A stretch of 64,000 nucleotides of DNA, from contig NZ_CP077073.1 of NCBI RefSeq assembly GCF_019139535.1, positions 2,570,501 to 2,634,500 of the forward strand, read 5' to 3'. The stretch comes from Pseudomonas muyukensis (lineage in GTDB: Bacteria; Pseudomonadota; Gammaproteobacteria; Pseudomonadales; Pseudomonadaceae). A program made the position numbers and the translations under genes. Below are positions 10,896 to 24,109 of the stretch, piece by piece (the first letter of the stretch is position 1; each line of letters opens with the position of its first letter). Below the pieces are notes generated by a model. It worked only from the letters and a program-made list of their open reading frames with translations, did not search any database and was not told the origin of the DNA.

Positions 10896-13606
10896 TGTGC
10901 TGCCTCCTGCAGGCCTTCGACGGCTGCACCGAAGATGGCGGGCGGAATGCCGGCCAGGCCTTTGGGCAACGCAACCAGGCCAGCGCCCAGTTCTTCATTG
11001 ATACGCAGCGGCAGACGCAGGGCCACGCCAGCGACCTTCAGGCTCAGCAGCGCGCCGTCGTTGACGCCCAGGCGGTCGGCCTCGGACTTGGCCAGGGCCA
11101 CGTAGGCGGCCGGGATGCGCTCCTGCACCGGGGCGGCGCGCGAGGAGTTCTCTTCGCTGCCGAACAGGTGGAAGAACGGTACCGCGGTCCAGGTGCCACG
11201 GGCCGGGTTGAACGCGCCCGGAATGGCGCTGAACCAGCTCAGGCGGTCGCCTTGCGACTCGATCAGGCGCACGCCCGGGTCGCCGGCGCGCAGGTGGCCA
11301 CCGACTTCGTCCTGGAACTTGTTCCAGGCCTGCGGCGAGTTCCAGCCCGGCGACCAGGCGAACGGCACCTGCTGGCGCGGTTCGGCCGAGCCCGAGTAGC
11401 CTTCCATGGAGAAGGCGAACGCGGTGTCCTTGTCCTGCGGGGTACGTGGCTCGTGCACACTGATGTTGGCGCGCATGGCGGTACGGCCGGAGTAGCGCAG
11501 CGGCTCACGGGCCAGCTTCATGCCCTTGATGCGGAACGCGGCGCTTGGTGCTGCGTTGACGATGCCGGCCAGTTGCGGGGCGGCTTCGGCGCAGGCGCTG
11601 GTGACGTGGTCCAGCTGGGTCCAGTCCACCGGCTTGTTGAGCAGGGTGGCACGCAGGGCGTGCATCCAGCGCCAGCCTTCGTGGATCTGGATGCTGCTGT
11701 CCAGGTACTGCGGGTCGAACACCTGGAAGAAGCGCTGGGCGCGGCCTTCCTGGCTGACCAGGGTGCCGTCGCCTTCGGCGAACGAGGCGGCCGGCAGCAC
11801 CAGGTGGGCGCGGTCGCTGGTCGCGGTCTTGGAGTGGTCGGCGACGATCACCACCTTGGCCGCGGCCAGGGCAGCGTCGACCTTGGCGGCCGGCACGCGG
11901 GCGTACAGGTCGTTTTCCAGCACGACGATGGCGTCGGCCTTGCCGCTGATGACGGCGTCCAGTGCGGCATCGACCGAATCGCCACCCATCATGGCCATGC
12001 CGAGGCTGTTGGCCTCAGGCACCACCAGGCTCAACGAGCCGTTCTTCTCGCGCAGCTTCAGGGCCTTGGCGATGTTGGCGGCGGCTTCGATCAGGGCCGG
12101 CTCGGCCAGCGAAGCACCGGCGACCACCAGTGGGCGGTTGGCGGCGACCAGGGCATCGGCGATGCGCTGGGCCAGGGCCTTGGCCTCGCTGTCCAGGCCT
12201 TCGACGGCCGGGGCGCTCGGGTCGATGGCGTGGGCCACGGCGAAACCGATGCGGGCCAGGTCCGCGGGGGCGGCGTGCACGCATTCCTCGGCGACGTCGT
12301 CCAGCTTGGTCTCGGCCAGCGAGGCGATGAACAGCGGGTACAGCGCGTGCTGGCCGATGTTCTTCACCGCGGCGTCCAGCCAAGGCTGTACGCGCATGGC
12401 GTCGGCCATGGCCTCGGCCTTGCCCTTGGTCGCCTGGCGCACTGCCAGGGCGACGCGGGCGGCGGTCTGGGTCAGGTCTTCGCCGAGCACGAACACCGCG
12501 TCGTGGTCTTCGATGTCGCGCAGGGTCGGTACCGGCAGCGGGCTGTTGTTCAGCACCTCCAGCACCAGGCGCACGCGGGCCAGCTCACCGGCTTCCATGC
12601 CCGAGTAGAAGTACTCGGCGCCGACCAGCTCGCGCAGGCCGTAGTTGCTCTCGAGGCTGGCGCGCGGCGAGCCGATGCCGACGATGGTGCGGCCGCGCAG
12701 CAGGTCGGCGGCCTTGTCCAGGGCGGCGTCCAGGCCCAGCTTGGTGCCGTCGGCCAGCAGCGGCTGGCGTGGGCGGTCGCTGCGGTTGACGTAGCCATAG
12801 CCGAAGCGGCCACGGTCGCACAGGAAGTACTGGTTGACCGAGCCGTTGAAGCGGTTCTCGATGCGGCGCAGTTCGCCGTAGCGCTCGCCGGGGCTGATGT
12901 TGCAGCCGCTGGAGCAACCATGGCAGATGCTCGGGGCGAACTGCATGTCCCACTTGCGGTTGTAGCGCTCGGAGTGGGTCTTGTCGGTGAACACACCGGT
13001 CGGGCAGACCTCGGTGAGGTTGCCGGAGAATTCGCTTTCCAGCACGCCGTCTTCAACGCGACCGAAGTACACGTTGTCGTGGGCGCCATACACGCCCAGG
13101 TCGGTGCCGCCGGCGTAGTCCTTGTAGTAGCGCACGCAACGGTAGCAGGCGATGCAGCGGTTCATCTCGTGGGCGATGAACGGGCCGAGGTCCTGGTTCT
13201 GGTGGGTACGCTTGGTGAAACGGTAGCGGCGCTCGTTGTGGCCGGTCATTACCGTCATGTCCTGCAGGTGGCAGTGACCGCCTTCCTCGCACACCGGGCA
13301 GTCGTGCGGGTGGTTGGTCATCAGCCATTCGACGACGCTGGCGCGAAACGCCTTGGACTCGTCATCGTCGATGGAGATCCAGGTGCCGTCGGAGGCAGGG
13401 GTCATGCAGGACATGACGATACGACCACGGGTGTCGTTCTCGTCGGTGTACTGCTTGACCGCGCACTGCCGGCAGGCGCCGACGCTACCGAGCGCCGGGT
13501 GCCAGCAGAAATAAGGGATGTCGAGGCCGAGCGACAGACAGGCCTGTAACAGGTTGTCCGCACCGTTGACTTCGAGCGCTTTGCCGTCTACGTGGATAGT
13601 GGCCAT
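10892..13606 (-). CDS. nuoG: NADH-quinone oxidoreductase subunit G (iron-sulfur, molybdopterin-oxidoreductase fold)
   Basis: 904 residues, the largest hydrophilic subunit. N-terminal ligands for 2Fe-2S cluster N1b are seen at [20 protein letters not shown] and MSCMTP; the N3 ligands are in [19 protein letters not shown] (His plus three Cys); N4 ligands are [11 protein letters not shown] and the later CPTG. The [17 protein letters not shown] motif and the following YFLCDRG supply the extra cluster N7 found only in some bacteria. The rest is a degenerate molybdopterin-oxidoreductase domain. It lies 132 bases downstream of nuoF, a larger gap than elsewhere in the operon; that gap contains a GCCCGCGTGAGCGGGC hairpin and no ORF. 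Confidence 0.97.
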   Translation of the reverse strand: MATIHVDGKALEVNGADNLLQACLSLGLDIPYFCWHPALGSVGACRQCAVKQYTDENDTRGRIVMSCMTPASDGTWISIDDDESKAFRASVVEWLMTNHPHDCPVCEEGGHCHLQDMTVMTGHNERRYRFTKRTHQNQDLGPFIAHEMNRCIACYRCVRYYKDYAGGTDLGVYGAHDNVYFGRVEDGVLESEFSGNLTEVCPTGVFTDKTHSERYNRKWDMQFAPSICHGCSSGCNISPGERYGELRRIENRFNGSVNQYFLCDRGRFGYGYVNRSDRPRQPLLADGTKLGLDAALDKAADLLRGRTIVGIGSPRASLESNYGLRELVGAEYFYSGMEAGELARVRLVLEVLNNSPLPVPTLRDIEDHDAVFVLGEDLTQTAARVALAVRQATKGKAEAMADAMRVQPWLDAAVKNIGQHALYPLFIASLAETKLDDVAEECVHAAPADLARIGFAVAHAIDPSAPAVEGLDSEAKALAQRIADALVAANRPLVVAGASLAEPALIEAAANIAKALKLREKNGSLSLVVPEANSLGMAMMGGDSVDAALDAVISGKADAIVVLENDLYARVPAAKVDAALAAAKVVIVADHSKTATSDRAHLVLPAASFAEGDGTLVSQEGRAQRFFQVFDPQYLDSSIQIHEGWRWMHALRATLLNKPVDWTQLDHVTSACAEAAPQLAGIVNAAPSAAFRIKGMKLAREPLRYSGRTAMRANISVHEPRTPQDKDTAFAFSMEGYSGSAEPRQQVPFAWSPGWNSPQAWNKFQDEVGGHLRAGDPGVRLIESQGDRLSWFSAIPGAFNPARGTWTAVPFFHLFGSEENSSRAAPVQERIPAAYVALAKSEADRLGVNDGALLSLKVAGVALRLPLRINEELGAGLVALPKGLAGIPPAIFGAAVEGLQEAAQ

Positions 13607-13738
13607 TGTTCAAAGTTCTTCGTTGGCCCGCGTGAGCGGGCGTGGCTAATGGAAATCGGTGAGCCTGCGGCACGCCACGCCTCATGCGGGCCGGCCGGCA
13701 GGCTGGCGGGTGGCACGGACCACCCGCGATCTATCTTG

Positions 13739-15100
13739 TTATGCGCCTACCACAATCGGTTTCGCCAGGTTCGGGCGCAGGGCGTCGGCGCTTTGCGGCG
13801 CGACACCGGCCTCGAACTCCGAGCGGAAGTACTTGATGGCACTGCCCAATGGCTCGACGGCACCGGGTGCGTGAGCACAGAAGGTGCGGCCTGGGCCGAG
13901 GAAGTTGACCAAGCCCAGCAGGGTCTCGATGTCTTCGGCACGGCCCTGGCCATTCTCCAGGGCGCGCAGCATCTTCACGCTCCATGGCAGGCCGTCGCGG
14001 CACGGAGTGCACCAGCCGCACGACTCGCGGGCGAAGAACTCTTCCATGTTGCGCAGCAAGGACACCATGTTGACGCTGTCGTCCACCGCCATCGCCAGGC
14101 CGGTACCCATGCGGGTGCCGACCTTGGCGATGCCACCGGCGTACATCTGCGCGTCGAGGTGCTCGGGCAGCAGGAAGCCGGTACCGGCACCGCCTGGCTG
14201 CCAGCACTTGAGCTTGAAGCCGTCGCGCATGCCACCGGCGTAGTCTTCGAACAGCTCGCGGGCAGTGACGCCGAACGGCAGTTCCCACAGGCCGGGGTTC
14301 TTCACCTTGCCGGAGAAGCCCATCAGCTTGGTGCCGTGGTCTTCGCTGCCTTCGCGGGCCAGCGACTTGTACCAGTCGTTGCCGTTGGCGACGATGGCCG
14401 GCACGTTGCACAGGGTCTCGACGTTGTTCACGCAGGTCGGCTTGCCCCACACGCCGACGGCGGCAGGGAAGGGCGGCTTGGAACGCGGGTTGGCGCGGCG
14501 GCCTTCGAGCGAGTTGATCAGCGCGGTTTCTTCACCGCAGATGTAGCGCCCGGCACCGGTGTGCACGAACAGCTCGAAGTCAAAGCCCGAACCGAGGATG
14601 TTCTTGCCCAAGAGGCCTGCGGCCTTGGCTTCGTCGATGGCGCGGTTGAGGTTCTTCGCCGCGGTGGTGTATTCGCCACGCAGGAAGATGTAGCCACGGT
14701 AGGCCTTCAGGGCGCGGGCGCTGATCAGCATGCCCTCGACCAGCAGATGGGGCTGTTGCTCCATCAGCATGCGGTCCTTCCAGGTGTTCGGTTCCATTTC
14801 GTCCGCGTTGCACAGCAGGTAGCGGATGTTCATGGATTCGTCTTTGGGCATCAGGCCCCACTTCACGCCAGTGGGGAAACCTGCGCCGCCACGGCCCTTG
14901 AGGCCGGAGTCCTTGACGCTTTGCACGATGTCGTCGGCGGACATGTCGGCCAGTGCCTTGCGCGCGGCGGCGTAGCCGTTTTTCGACTGGTACTCGGCCA
15001 GCCAGACCGGCTCGCCGTCGTCACGCAGGCGCCAGGTCAGCGGGTGGGTTTCGGCCGAGCGCGCAATGCGGTTGGCCGGGCCGAAGGAAGTGATGGTCAT
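13739..15100 (-). CDS. nuoF: NADH-quinone oxidoreductase subunit F (NADH and FMN binding)
   Basis: 453 residues, the NADH-oxidising subunit at the tip of the peripheral arm. The glycine-rich nucleotide/FMN motif [10 protein letters not shown] is at about residues 69-78, further FMN-site residues are in [14 protein letters not shown], and the N3-type 4Fe-4S ligands are [12 protein letters not shown] plus the downstream TFCAHAPG. Its ATG overlaps the nuoE stop by 4 bases, so the two partner subunits are coupled. Confidence 0.97.
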   Translation of the reverse strand: MTITSFGPANRIARSAETHPLTWRLRDDGEPVWLAEYQSKNGYAAARKALADMSADDIVQSVKDSGLKGRGGAGFPTGVKWGLMPKDESMNIRYLLCNADEMEPNTWKDRMLMEQQPHLLVEGMLISARALKAYRGYIFLRGEYTTAAKNLNRAIDEAKAAGLLGKNILGSGFDFELFVHTGAGRYICGEETALINSLEGRRANPRSKPPFPAAVGVWGKPTCVNNVETLCNVPAIVANGNDWYKSLAREGSEDHGTKLMGFSGKVKNPGLWELPFGVTARELFEDYAGGMRDGFKLKCWQPGGAGTGFLLPEHLDAQMYAGGIAKVGTRMGTGLAMAVDDSVNMVSLLRNMEEFFARESCGWCTPCRDGLPWSVKMLRALENGQGRAEDIETLLGLVNFLGPGRTFCAHAPGAVEPLGSAIKYFRSEFEAGVAPQSADALRPNLAKPIVVGA

Positions 15101-15594
15101 ACGTAACCCTCCAGCAGCTTGGAGACGCCAGCGGGCTGCACGTCGCCAAAGGTGTCGTCGTCGATCATCAGCGCCGGGGCCTTGTCGCAGTTACCCAGGC
15201 AGCACACCGGCAGCAGGGTGAAGCGCCCGTCCGCGGTGGTCTGGCCCAGGCCGATGCCCAGCTCGCTCTGGATCTGGCTGACCACCGACTCATGGCCGCC
15301 GATGTAGCAGACCATGCTGTCGCACACGCGGATGATGTGGCGGCCAACCGGCTGGCGGAAGATCTGGCTGTAGAAGGTGGCCACGCCCTCGACGTCGCTG
15401 GCGGGGATGCCCAGCACTTCGCCGATGGCGTAGATGGCGCCGTCCGGCACCCAGCCGCGTTCCTTCTGGACGATCTTCAGGGCTTCGATGGACGCCGCGC
15501 GCGGGTCCTCGTAGTGGTGCATCTCGTGCTCGATGGCCGAGCGCTCGGTTTCGCTCAGGGCGAAACGGTCGGTTTGGATAAGCGTGCTGTTCAT
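15097..15594 (-). CDS. nuoE: NADH-quinone oxidoreductase subunit E (2Fe-2S)
   Basis: 165 residues, a thioredoxin-like subunit holding 2Fe-2S cluster N1a. The ligands are CDSMVC and VCCLGNC in the C-terminal half. It pairs with NuoF in the NADH dehydrogenase module. It starts 2 bases after the nuoCD stop and overlaps nuoF by 4. Confidence 0.97.
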   Translation of the reverse strand: MNSTLIQTDRFALSETERSAIEHEMHHYEDPRAASIEALKIVQKERGWVPDGAIYAIGEVLGIPASDVEGVATFYSQIFRQPVGRHIIRVCDSMVCYIGGHESVVSQIQSELGIGLGQTTADGRFTLLPVCCLGNCDKAPALMIDDDTFGDVQPAGVSKLLEGYV

Positions 15595-15596
15595 GC

Positions 15597-17396
<1,800 letters not shown>

Positions 17397-17418
17397 TCAA
17401 CGTTAAGAATGAAGCCAG

Positions 17419-17446
17419 GCCGCCGGCTCCTTCGGGAGCGGGCGGC
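17419..17446 (-). other. Intercistronic hairpin between nuoB and nuoCD
   Basis: GCCGCC(G)GCTCC and GGAGC(G)GGCGGC pair with one mismatch around a TTCG (CGAA on the transcribed strand). There is no T-run, so it is not a terminator by itself. It could be an RNA processing or stability element in the long nuo transcript. Confidence 0.5.
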
Positions 17447-17457
17447 AGGTCGCTGGA

Positions 17458-18135
17458 TCAGACTTCGTCGGGGCTGCGCAGGTTGGTTACCGCGATACGC
17501 TGTTCGCGACGCAGGTCTTTCTGGGCGGGCATCTCGGCACGGTAGATGCCTTGATCACCGACAACCCATGAGAGCGGGCGTCGCTCCTGGCCGATCGATT
17601 CCTGCAGCAGCATCAGGCCTTGCAGGAAGGCTTCTGGGCGCGGCGGGCAGCCAGGCACGTACACGTCCACGGGGAGGAACTTGTCGACCCCCTGAACGAC
17701 CGAGTAGATGTCGTACATGCCGCCGGAGTTGGCGCACGAACCCATGGAGATAACCCACTTCGGTTCGAGCATCTGCTCGTACAGGCGCTGGATGATCGGC
17801 GCCATCTTCACGAAGCAGGTACCGGCGATGACCATGAAGTCGGCCTGGCGCGGCGAGGCCCGGATGACTTCGGCGCCGAAGCGGGCGATGTCGTGGGGTG
17901 CCGTGAAGGCCGTGGTCATTTCCACGTAGCAGCAGGACAGGCCGAAGTTGTACGGCCAGAGGGAGTTCTTGCGACCCCAGTTGACCGCGCCACGCAGCAC
18001 ATCCTCGAGTTTCCCCATGTAGATGTTCTTGTGGACCTGGTCCTCTAGCAGTTGATCGGTGACGGTTTCCCGTTCACCGACCGGGTACTGCTCGTTGGGT
18101 GCATCCGGATCGATTCTGGTGAGATTGTATTGCAT
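17458..18135 (-). CDS. nuoB: NADH-quinone oxidoreductase subunit B (cluster N2)
   Basis: 225 residues, the subunit carrying the terminal 4Fe-4S cluster N2 that reduces quinone. Ligands are visible as the tandem cysteines in [12 protein letters not shown], the cysteine in [12 protein letters not shown] and the one in [16 protein letters not shown]. Normal length for Pseudomonas. It begins 9 bases after nuoA. Confidence 0.97.
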   Translation of the reverse strand: MQYNLTRIDPDAPNEQYPVGERETVTDQLLEDQVHKNIYMGKLEDVLRGAVNWGRKNSLWPYNFGLSCCYVEMTTAFTAPHDIARFGAEVIRASPRQADFMVIAGTCFVKMAPIIQRLYEQMLEPKWVISMGSCANSGGMYDIYSVVQGVDKFLPVDVYVPGCPPRPEAFLQGLMLLQESIGQERRPLSWVVGDQGIYRAEMPAQKDLRREQRIAVTNLRSPDEV

Positions 18136-18144
18136 GCCAAAGCC

Positions 18145-18558
18145 TCATTGTTTCAGCTTCGCTTGCCGCTTGCGGCGACCTTCGGGAGCCCAATCGAGCG
18201 CCCCGACGCGCCATAGGTAGACAAGACCAGCCAACAGAATTGCAATGAAAATGAGTGCTTCGACGAATCCGGTCCAGCCGCTTTCGCGGACGGACACAGA
18301 CCATGCATACAGGAAGAGGGCTTCGATATCGAAGATCACGAACAGCATCGCGACCAGATAGAATTTGGCGGAGAGGCGCAGGCGAGCGCTGCCTACGGGC
18401 AGCATGCCGGATTCGAAGGGTTCGTTCTTGGCGCGACCCCAGGCCTTGCTACCGAGCAGGCTGGACAGGCCGAGCATGAAGGCACACAGGCCGACGACAC
18501 CCAGGAGGAAGATGGCAAAGCCCCAGTTGTGGGCGATGAGACCTACCGAATCGGACAT
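18145..18558 (-). CDS. nuoA: NADH-quinone oxidoreductase subunit A
   Basis: 137 residues with three transmembrane helices, first gene of the nuo operon. Conserved ND3 features are [19 protein letters not shown] (the surface loop that borders the quinone site) and [17 protein letters not shown] with its membrane acidic residues. The C-terminus is a basic tail. Upstream is a 381-base region with the operon's regulatory signals. Confidence 0.97.
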   Translation of the reverse strand: MSDSVGLIAHNWGFAIFLLGVVGLCAFMLGLSSLLGSKAWGRAKNEPFESGMLPVGSARLRLSAKFYLVAMLFVIFDIEALFLYAWSVSVRESGWTGFVEALIFIAILLAGLVYLWRVGALDWAPEGRRKRQAKLKQ

Positions 18559-18833
18559 GCTTGAAATCCTTATACAGAGACCCAGCTCTGCAGTCTGTAA
18601 AAAGTAGAGCGGCGACGTGGTGTCGCAGACGCAGTGACCAAATGTCGCAGCTGAATCAATCGCGCTGATTTTATGGGTAAACCCTGAGCAAGTAAAATTT
18701 CCGTTGCAAATTTATTCGTAGGTTTAAGAACAAAAATCTTTCGTAACTGGCTGAAAGCCTTGAGTTTCGGGCATTGCGTGCGGTTTTGTTAATTATGTTT
18801 CTTGCATGGCGTAACGACTGGCTAATTGTGTAA

Positions 18834-18848
18834 TGATAATTAATATCA
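18834..18848. promoter_or_regulatory. Candidate Fur box upstream of nuoA
   Basis: The sequence TGATAATTAATATCA matches the Fur 7-1-7 consensus (TGATAAT-N-ATTATCA) at 13 of 14 specified positions and lies in a longer perfect inverted repeat (AATGATA..TATCATT, 18832-18850). It is 276 bases upstream of nuoA in the otherwise gene-free, AT-rich interval 18559-18939. On the minus strand a weak hairpin (GGCTTTCAGCC, about 18748-18758) with a T-run follows at about 18735, so a short Fur-controlled RNA or leader cannot be excluded. I saw no clear sigma-70 promoter. Confidence 0.5.
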
Positions 18849-18939
18849 TTTAACTTGAGCTGCATTGTTTTAGCCTTTCTGAGCCTTGCAAAGTTCGTCG
18901 GCCAATCGCGCCCCCTTGCCAATGGGAAAAACCCTCGTT

Positions 18940-19602
18940 CTAGCAGTTTGCGCTGCCCGGCGCACCGCTCTGGATCAATACTTTATCGTTTGAGCTACGG
19001 GTCACGGACGCGGCAATCAGCCACTGGCCAAGCCAGTAGGCGAGGATGATCAGGTACTCGGCGGCGGCGAACGGGCTGACGAAGCGGTCGATGCCGATCA
19101 GGCTGTCGGAGAATACGAAGGCGCACGCGCCCAGCGCCGCGAGCCCGCCACAGGCCAGGGCGCGCCAGAGCATGGCGCCGATGGCCAGGGCATAGAGGGC
19201 CACCGGTATCAGCAATGGGCCCAGGCCATGGCTGGCGAGCAGGCCGAACAGCGCGCCGCCGACCAATACGGCGAAGGCCAGGGCGGGGTAGGCCGGGCGC
19301 CGGGTGAGGCGGCAGTAGCCACGCAGGTAGGCCAGGTGGGCGCAGAGAAAGGCCGCGAGACCGAAGACGAACAGGTCCTTGGGGATGGCCAGCAGGATGT
19401 CGCCGAGTACCGAGAAAGCCAGGCCGAGCATGATCCAGCGGCGGTAGGGCGTATTGCGGGAGGTGCTCAGCCAGGCAATCAGGGCGAGCACCGGAATGGG
19501 TTTGAGCAGCAGGCCGAGCAGGGCGTTGTCGCTGGCCAGAGCATATAGATAGAAGGCCGCGGCTGCGACGGCGAGGGTGAGCAGGTGGCCAGGGCGGGGC
19601 AT
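18940..19602 (-). CDS. YhhN family membrane protein (lysoplasmalogenase-like)
   Basis: 220 residues with about eight hydrophobic helices, of the YhhN/TMEM86 family. Some members hydrolyse lysoplasmalogen; bacterial roles are mostly unknown. Family landmarks are the acidic helix residues in GLAFSVLGDILLAIP and ALGACAFVFSDSLIGIDRF. The gene stands alone, ending 381 bases upstream of nuoA on the same strand. Confidence 0.8.
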   Translation of the reverse strand: MPRPGHLLTLAVAAAAFYLYALASDNALLGLLLKPIPVLALIAWLSTSRNTPYRRWIMLGLAFSVLGDILLAIPKDLFVFGLAAFLCAHLAYLRGYCRLTRRPAYPALAFAVLVGGALFGLLASHGLGPLLIPVALYALAIGAMLWRALACGGLAALGACAFVFSDSLIGIDRFVSPFAAAEYLIILAYWLGQWLIAASVTRSSNDKVLIQSGAPGSANC

Positions 19603-19670
19603 GGGCAGTCCTTGCTATGGGGTAGCCACAAGCTTAGACCTGATCCTGGTTTTTGCCGGTAATACGATCC

Positions 19671-19790
19671 CTGTAGGAGCGGCCTTGTGTCGCGAAAGGG
19701 CTGCGCAGCAGGCCCAGGATCTCAGCCTGAATGCCAAGATCGCCGGGGCCGCTTTGCGGCCCTTTCGCGACACGAGGCCGCTCCTACAGG
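19671..19790. repeat. REP inverted pair
   Basis: CTGTAGGAGCGGCCTTGTGT at the left and its near-perfect inverted copy ending CCGCTCCTACAGG at the right flank about 55 bases that contain a further GGGCCGC..GCGGCCC hairpin. It lies between yhhN and the aceA terminator. Confidence 0.85.
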
Positions 19791-19812
19791 AGGCAGCGTT
19801 TGGCCTGGAAAT

Positions 19813-19852
19813 GAACAAGGCCCGGGATCCTCGCGGATCCCGGGCCTTGTTC
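19813..19852 (-). terminator. Hairpin terminator downstream of aceA
   Basis: A perfect 18-base-pair stem (arm GAACAAGGCCCGGGATCC) with a TCGC loop starts 16 bases after the aceA stop. The T-run after it is poor (TTCATTTCC), so it may act more as a 3' stabiliser than as a strong intrinsic terminator. Confidence 0.75.
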
Positions 19853-19867
19853 AACAGCTCACCACAC

Positions 19868-21193
<1,326 letters not shown>

Positions 21194-21558
21194 GGAAATA
21201 AACCTCGTCGCATCGATCTTGAGTGTAATTGTGCTGATGCTCGGATACGCGGGTCAGAGGGCCTGGCGGCTGTCCTGTCCGGAGGGGCTGCGGCGGCGAA
21301 CGCAGAAGTGCGAGGGGGAAGGGGAGGCAGGCCAGGCGAAGGTGTGCCCTGCAGGTTGGCTCGTGGTTGCCGTGCTGCGGTGCGACGCGATTGCCAGAAC
21401 TGCGGTGATGCGCTTCCGTCCCTCGGGACAACTTCTTCGTTGCAGTCGCAATCCCGTCGAACCGCCTTGTGGGCCGTATGGACACGAGGCGCCTCCACGG
21501 TGGGAGGAGCGCGCCTCGAAGACCCTTGCCAGGGCCTCTGATTAGCGGGAGCGAGGCC

Positions 21559-21588
21559 ATCATGCCCTTGCCAAAAAGAGCCTGTCAA
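21559..21588 (-). promoter_or_regulatory. Candidate sigma-70 promoter for aceA
   Basis: On the minus strand TTGACA (21588-21583) is followed after 18 bases by CATGAT. It would give a 5' leader of roughly 350 bases before the aceA ATG. The rest of 21194-21687 holds no convincing gene; an AT-rich patch lies at 21570-21630. Confidence 0.35.
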
Positions 21589-21687
21589 ATGTTTTGTAGT
21601 GCTTTTTTTGAGTTACTACATCTTTGGTCTAATGCGACTTGGCGGTCAGTTTCAAGGCCCTTGGTCGAGGGCTTGATTTGCCTGGGC

Positions 21688-22422
21688 TCAGTCGACCAGG
21701 TCGACTTTTACCCGCAAAGTCATGTTTTCCCCGCGCTGGGTGCTGTAGCTGAGGCTTGACGCACTGCGTTCGGCTTGGCTCTGCTGGTTGTACCCGGCCA
21801 GGGTGATCCACTCGCCGAGCTTGCCGGTGACGGTCGTGTCGGTGCTTTGCACCTTCACTACATCGGGACGTTCCTGGCTCATTCGGTCGTTATTGGTGCT
21901 TATTTGCAACCGAACCGTGTCGCCGCTCAGGCGCGGGGTGACGTAGAAACCCTGGGTGACATTGCGGTATTCGGTGTTGCTCTGCAGGCGCCCGTAGCCA
22001 TCGGTGGCGGTGCTGGTGACCGGGATGCTCTGGCCCACCTGAATAAGCGCGGGCTGGCCTTCGCTGGCCTGTACCTGTTGCAGGCCGCCTTCGCGGTTGG
22101 CGGTGCCATAGCGGATGACCCGCGCGTTGCCGCGGTTGTCCTGGAAGTTGCTGTCGTTGTTGTCGACGCTGATCAGCAGGCGCTTGGGCGCGGTGTCCAG
22201 TTGTTGCAGCAGGGCGCGCAGGTCGTCGATGCGCTGCTGCGCTGCGTTGACGATCAGCTTGTCCTCGAAGGTGCTGACCGTACCGTCCTTGCCAAGAAAC
22301 GACTGGGCGGCAGGCAGCAGTTCGGCGCTGCTGCGGTGCTGCAGCGGGATGACCTCGGTGGCGGCCTGGGCGGTCAGGCTGGCGGCCAGCAGCAAGGAGG
22401 CGATGAGGGGGCGTAGCGGCAT
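21688..22422 (-). CDS. Exported protein with a short secretin-type domain
   Basis: 244 residues from the ATG at 22422, chosen because GGAG lies 9 bases upstream and a signal peptide (MPLRPLIASLLLAASLTAQA) begins there. Next comes an N0/N1-like segment (VIPLQHRSSAELLPAAQSFLG..LIVNAAQQRIDDLRALLQQLD) as in GspD/PilQ secretins, then a beta-rich part (GQSIPVTSTA, YRNVTQGFYVTPRLSGDTV) resembling the start of the secretin domain. It is too short to form a secretin channel and no secretion genes are nearby. The role is unknown; it may be a periplasmic or outer-membrane accessory protein. Confidence 0.75.
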   Translation of the reverse strand: MPLRPLIASLLLAASLTAQAATEVIPLQHRSSAELLPAAQSFLGKDGTVSTFEDKLIVNAAQQRIDDLRALLQQLDTAPKRLLISVDNNDSNFQDNRGNARVIRYGTANREGGLQQVQASEGQPALIQVGQSIPVTSTATDGYGRLQSNTEYRNVTQGFYVTPRLSGDTVRLQISTNNDRMSQERPDVVKVQSTDTTVTGKLGEWITLAGYNQQSQAERSASSLSYSTQRGENMTLRVKVDLVD

Positions 22423-22625
22423 GTCCATGATCTCCGCGGGTGGAGTGAACATGATGGCAAATTTGTCGGCATCTTGCCGGGTATGGATCACAGCGGGATG
22501 AATTAATGCGCGGTGGCTGCTGTCAGACAAATTCCGTAACATCCCGATCCTCGATTTCACGCTCATTCCCCCGGCATTTCCCTGCGCCCACGCAGGGTCA
22601 TGCCAGGGTCGTTTACAGGATCTTC

Positions 22626-24068
22626 ATGAAACCCGCACGTCTACGCGCCGACTTGCTCGCCGGCCTCACCACTTCGTTCGCCTTGGTGCCGGAGTGCATC
22701 GCCTTCGCCCTGGTGGCTCACCTCAACCCGCTGATGGGCCTGTACGGCGCCTTTATCATCTGCACGCTCACTGCGCTGTTCGGCGGCCGTCCGGGCATGA
22801 TTTCCGGCGCTGCCGGGTCCATGGCGGTGGTGATCGTCGCCCTGGTGGTGCAGCACGGCGCCCAGTACCTGCTGGCCACGGTGCTGCTCGGCGGGGTGGT
22901 GATGATCCTGTTCGGCGCGCTGCGCCTGGGCAAGCTGGTGCGCCTGGTGCCGTACCCGGTGATGCTTGGTTTCGTCAATGGCCTGGCCATCGTCATCGCC
23001 CTGGCTCAGCTGGAGCACTTCAAGGACGGTGAACACTGGCTCGGCGGCGCGCCGCTGTACCTGATGATTGGCCTGGTGGCGCTGACCATGGCGGTGGTCT
23101 ACGTACTGCCCAAGCTGACCCGCGCGGTGCCGCCGGCGTTGGTGGCGATCCTCGGCGTTGGCCTGCTGGTGTACCTGCTGGGGCTGCCCACGCGCACCCT
23201 CGGCGACATGGCGCACATTGCCGGCGGCCTGCCGTCGCTGGCCCTGCCGGATATCCCGTGGAACCTCCAGACCCTGAAGATCATCGCCCCCTACGCGGTG
23301 TTGATGGCCATGGTCGGCCTGCTGGAAACCCTGCTGACCCTCAACCTCACCGACGAAATCACCGAGAGCCGTGGTTTTCCGGATCGCGAGTGCGTGGCCC
23401 TGGGCGCGGCCAACATGGTGTCGGGGCTGTGCGGCGGCATGGGCGGCTGCGCGATGATCGGCCAGACGGTGATCAACCTCAGCTCCAATGGCCGGGGCCG
23501 GCTGTCGGGTGTGGTGGCGGGGGTGATGATCCTGCTGTTCGTGCTGTTCCTGTCACCGCTGATCGAACGCATTCCGCTGGCGGCGCTGGTGGGGGTGATG
23601 TTCGTGGTCGCCCAGCAGACCTTCGCCTGGGCCTCCTTGCGGGTGCTGCACAAGGTGCCGGCCAGCGATGTGCTGGCGATCGTCGCGGTGACCGTGGTCA
23701 CGGTGTTCACCGACCTGGCCATGGCGGTGATGTTCGGCATCGTTATCGCCGCGGTCAACTTTGCCTGGCAGCATGCCCGCGAATTGTATGCCAACAGCCA
23801 TGAGGACGCTGAAGGGAGCAAGCATTACCAGGTGCATGGCACGTTGTTCTTCGCCTCGACCACGCCGTTTCTCAACCAGTTCGACCCGGCGGGCGACCCG
23901 GCCAAGGTCACCCTGGACTGCCAGCACCTGAGCTTTGTCGATTACTCGGCGATCGCGGCGTTGAAGACCCTGCGCGAGCGCTATGCCAAGGCCGGCAAGC
24001 AATTGCGCGTGGTGCACCTGTCGGAGCGCTGCAAGAAGCTGCTCAAGCGGGCGGGCGAGCAGCACTGA
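22626..24068 (+). CDS. SulP family anion transporter with STAS domain
   Basis: 480 residues from the ATG at 22626 (MKPARLRADLLAGLTTSFAL). About the first 380 residues are the SulP membrane domain, with the family start ADLLAGLTTSFALVPECIAFAL and the GMGGCAMIGQTVINLSSNGRGRLSG motif near 275-300. The last ~90 are a cytosolic STAS domain (VTLDCQHLSFVDYSAIAALKTL). SulP proteins move sulfate, bicarbonate or dicarboxylates; the substrate cannot be chosen here. It is divergent from the secretin-like gene; the longer frame opening upstream at 22506 is not supported. Confidence 0.9.
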   Translation: MKPARLRADLLAGLTTSFALVPECIAFALVAHLNPLMGLYGAFIICTLTALFGGRPGMISGAAGSMAVVIVALVVQHGAQYLLATVLLGGVVMILFGALRLGKLVRLVPYPVMLGFVNGLAIVIALAQLEHFKDGEHWLGGAPLYLMIGLVALTMAVVYVLPKLTRAVPPALVAILGVGLLVYLLGLPTRTLGDMAHIAGGLPSLALPDIPWNLQTLKIIAPYAVLMAMVGLLETLLTLNLTDEITESRGFPDRECVALGAANMVSGLCGGMGGCAMIGQTVINLSSNGRGRLSGVVAGVMILLFVLFLSPLIERIPLAALVGVMFVVAQQTFAWASLRVLHKVPASDVLAIVAVTVVTVFTDLAMAVMFGIVIAAVNFAWQHARELYANSHEDAEGSKHYQVHGTLFFASTTPFLNQFDPAGDPAKVTLDCQHLSFVDYSAIAALKTLRERYAKAGKQLRVVHLSERCKKLLKRAGEQH

Positions 24069-24089
24069 GTTTGCGCTGGCGAGCATGAT

Positions 24090-24109
24090 TGTAGGAGCGG
24101 CCTTGTGTC
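24090..24109. repeat. Half REP element abutting the fusA2 stop
   Basis: TGTAGGAGCGGCCTTGTGTC, the same unit as at 19671, is cut off exactly where the fusA2 stop codon begins (24110-24112 on the minus strand). Confidence 0.7.

Noticed and set aside
10895..13549. 884-codon open frame on the plus strand opposite nuoG
   Set aside because: Antisense shadow of a GC-rich gene; low-complexity V/G/A/H/Q-rich translation with no recognisable domain. nuoG is unmistakable.
13607..13738. Possible extra small gene or promoter between nuoF and nuoG
   Set aside because: Only a GC hairpin is visible; no ORF with a ribosome site and no promoter motif.
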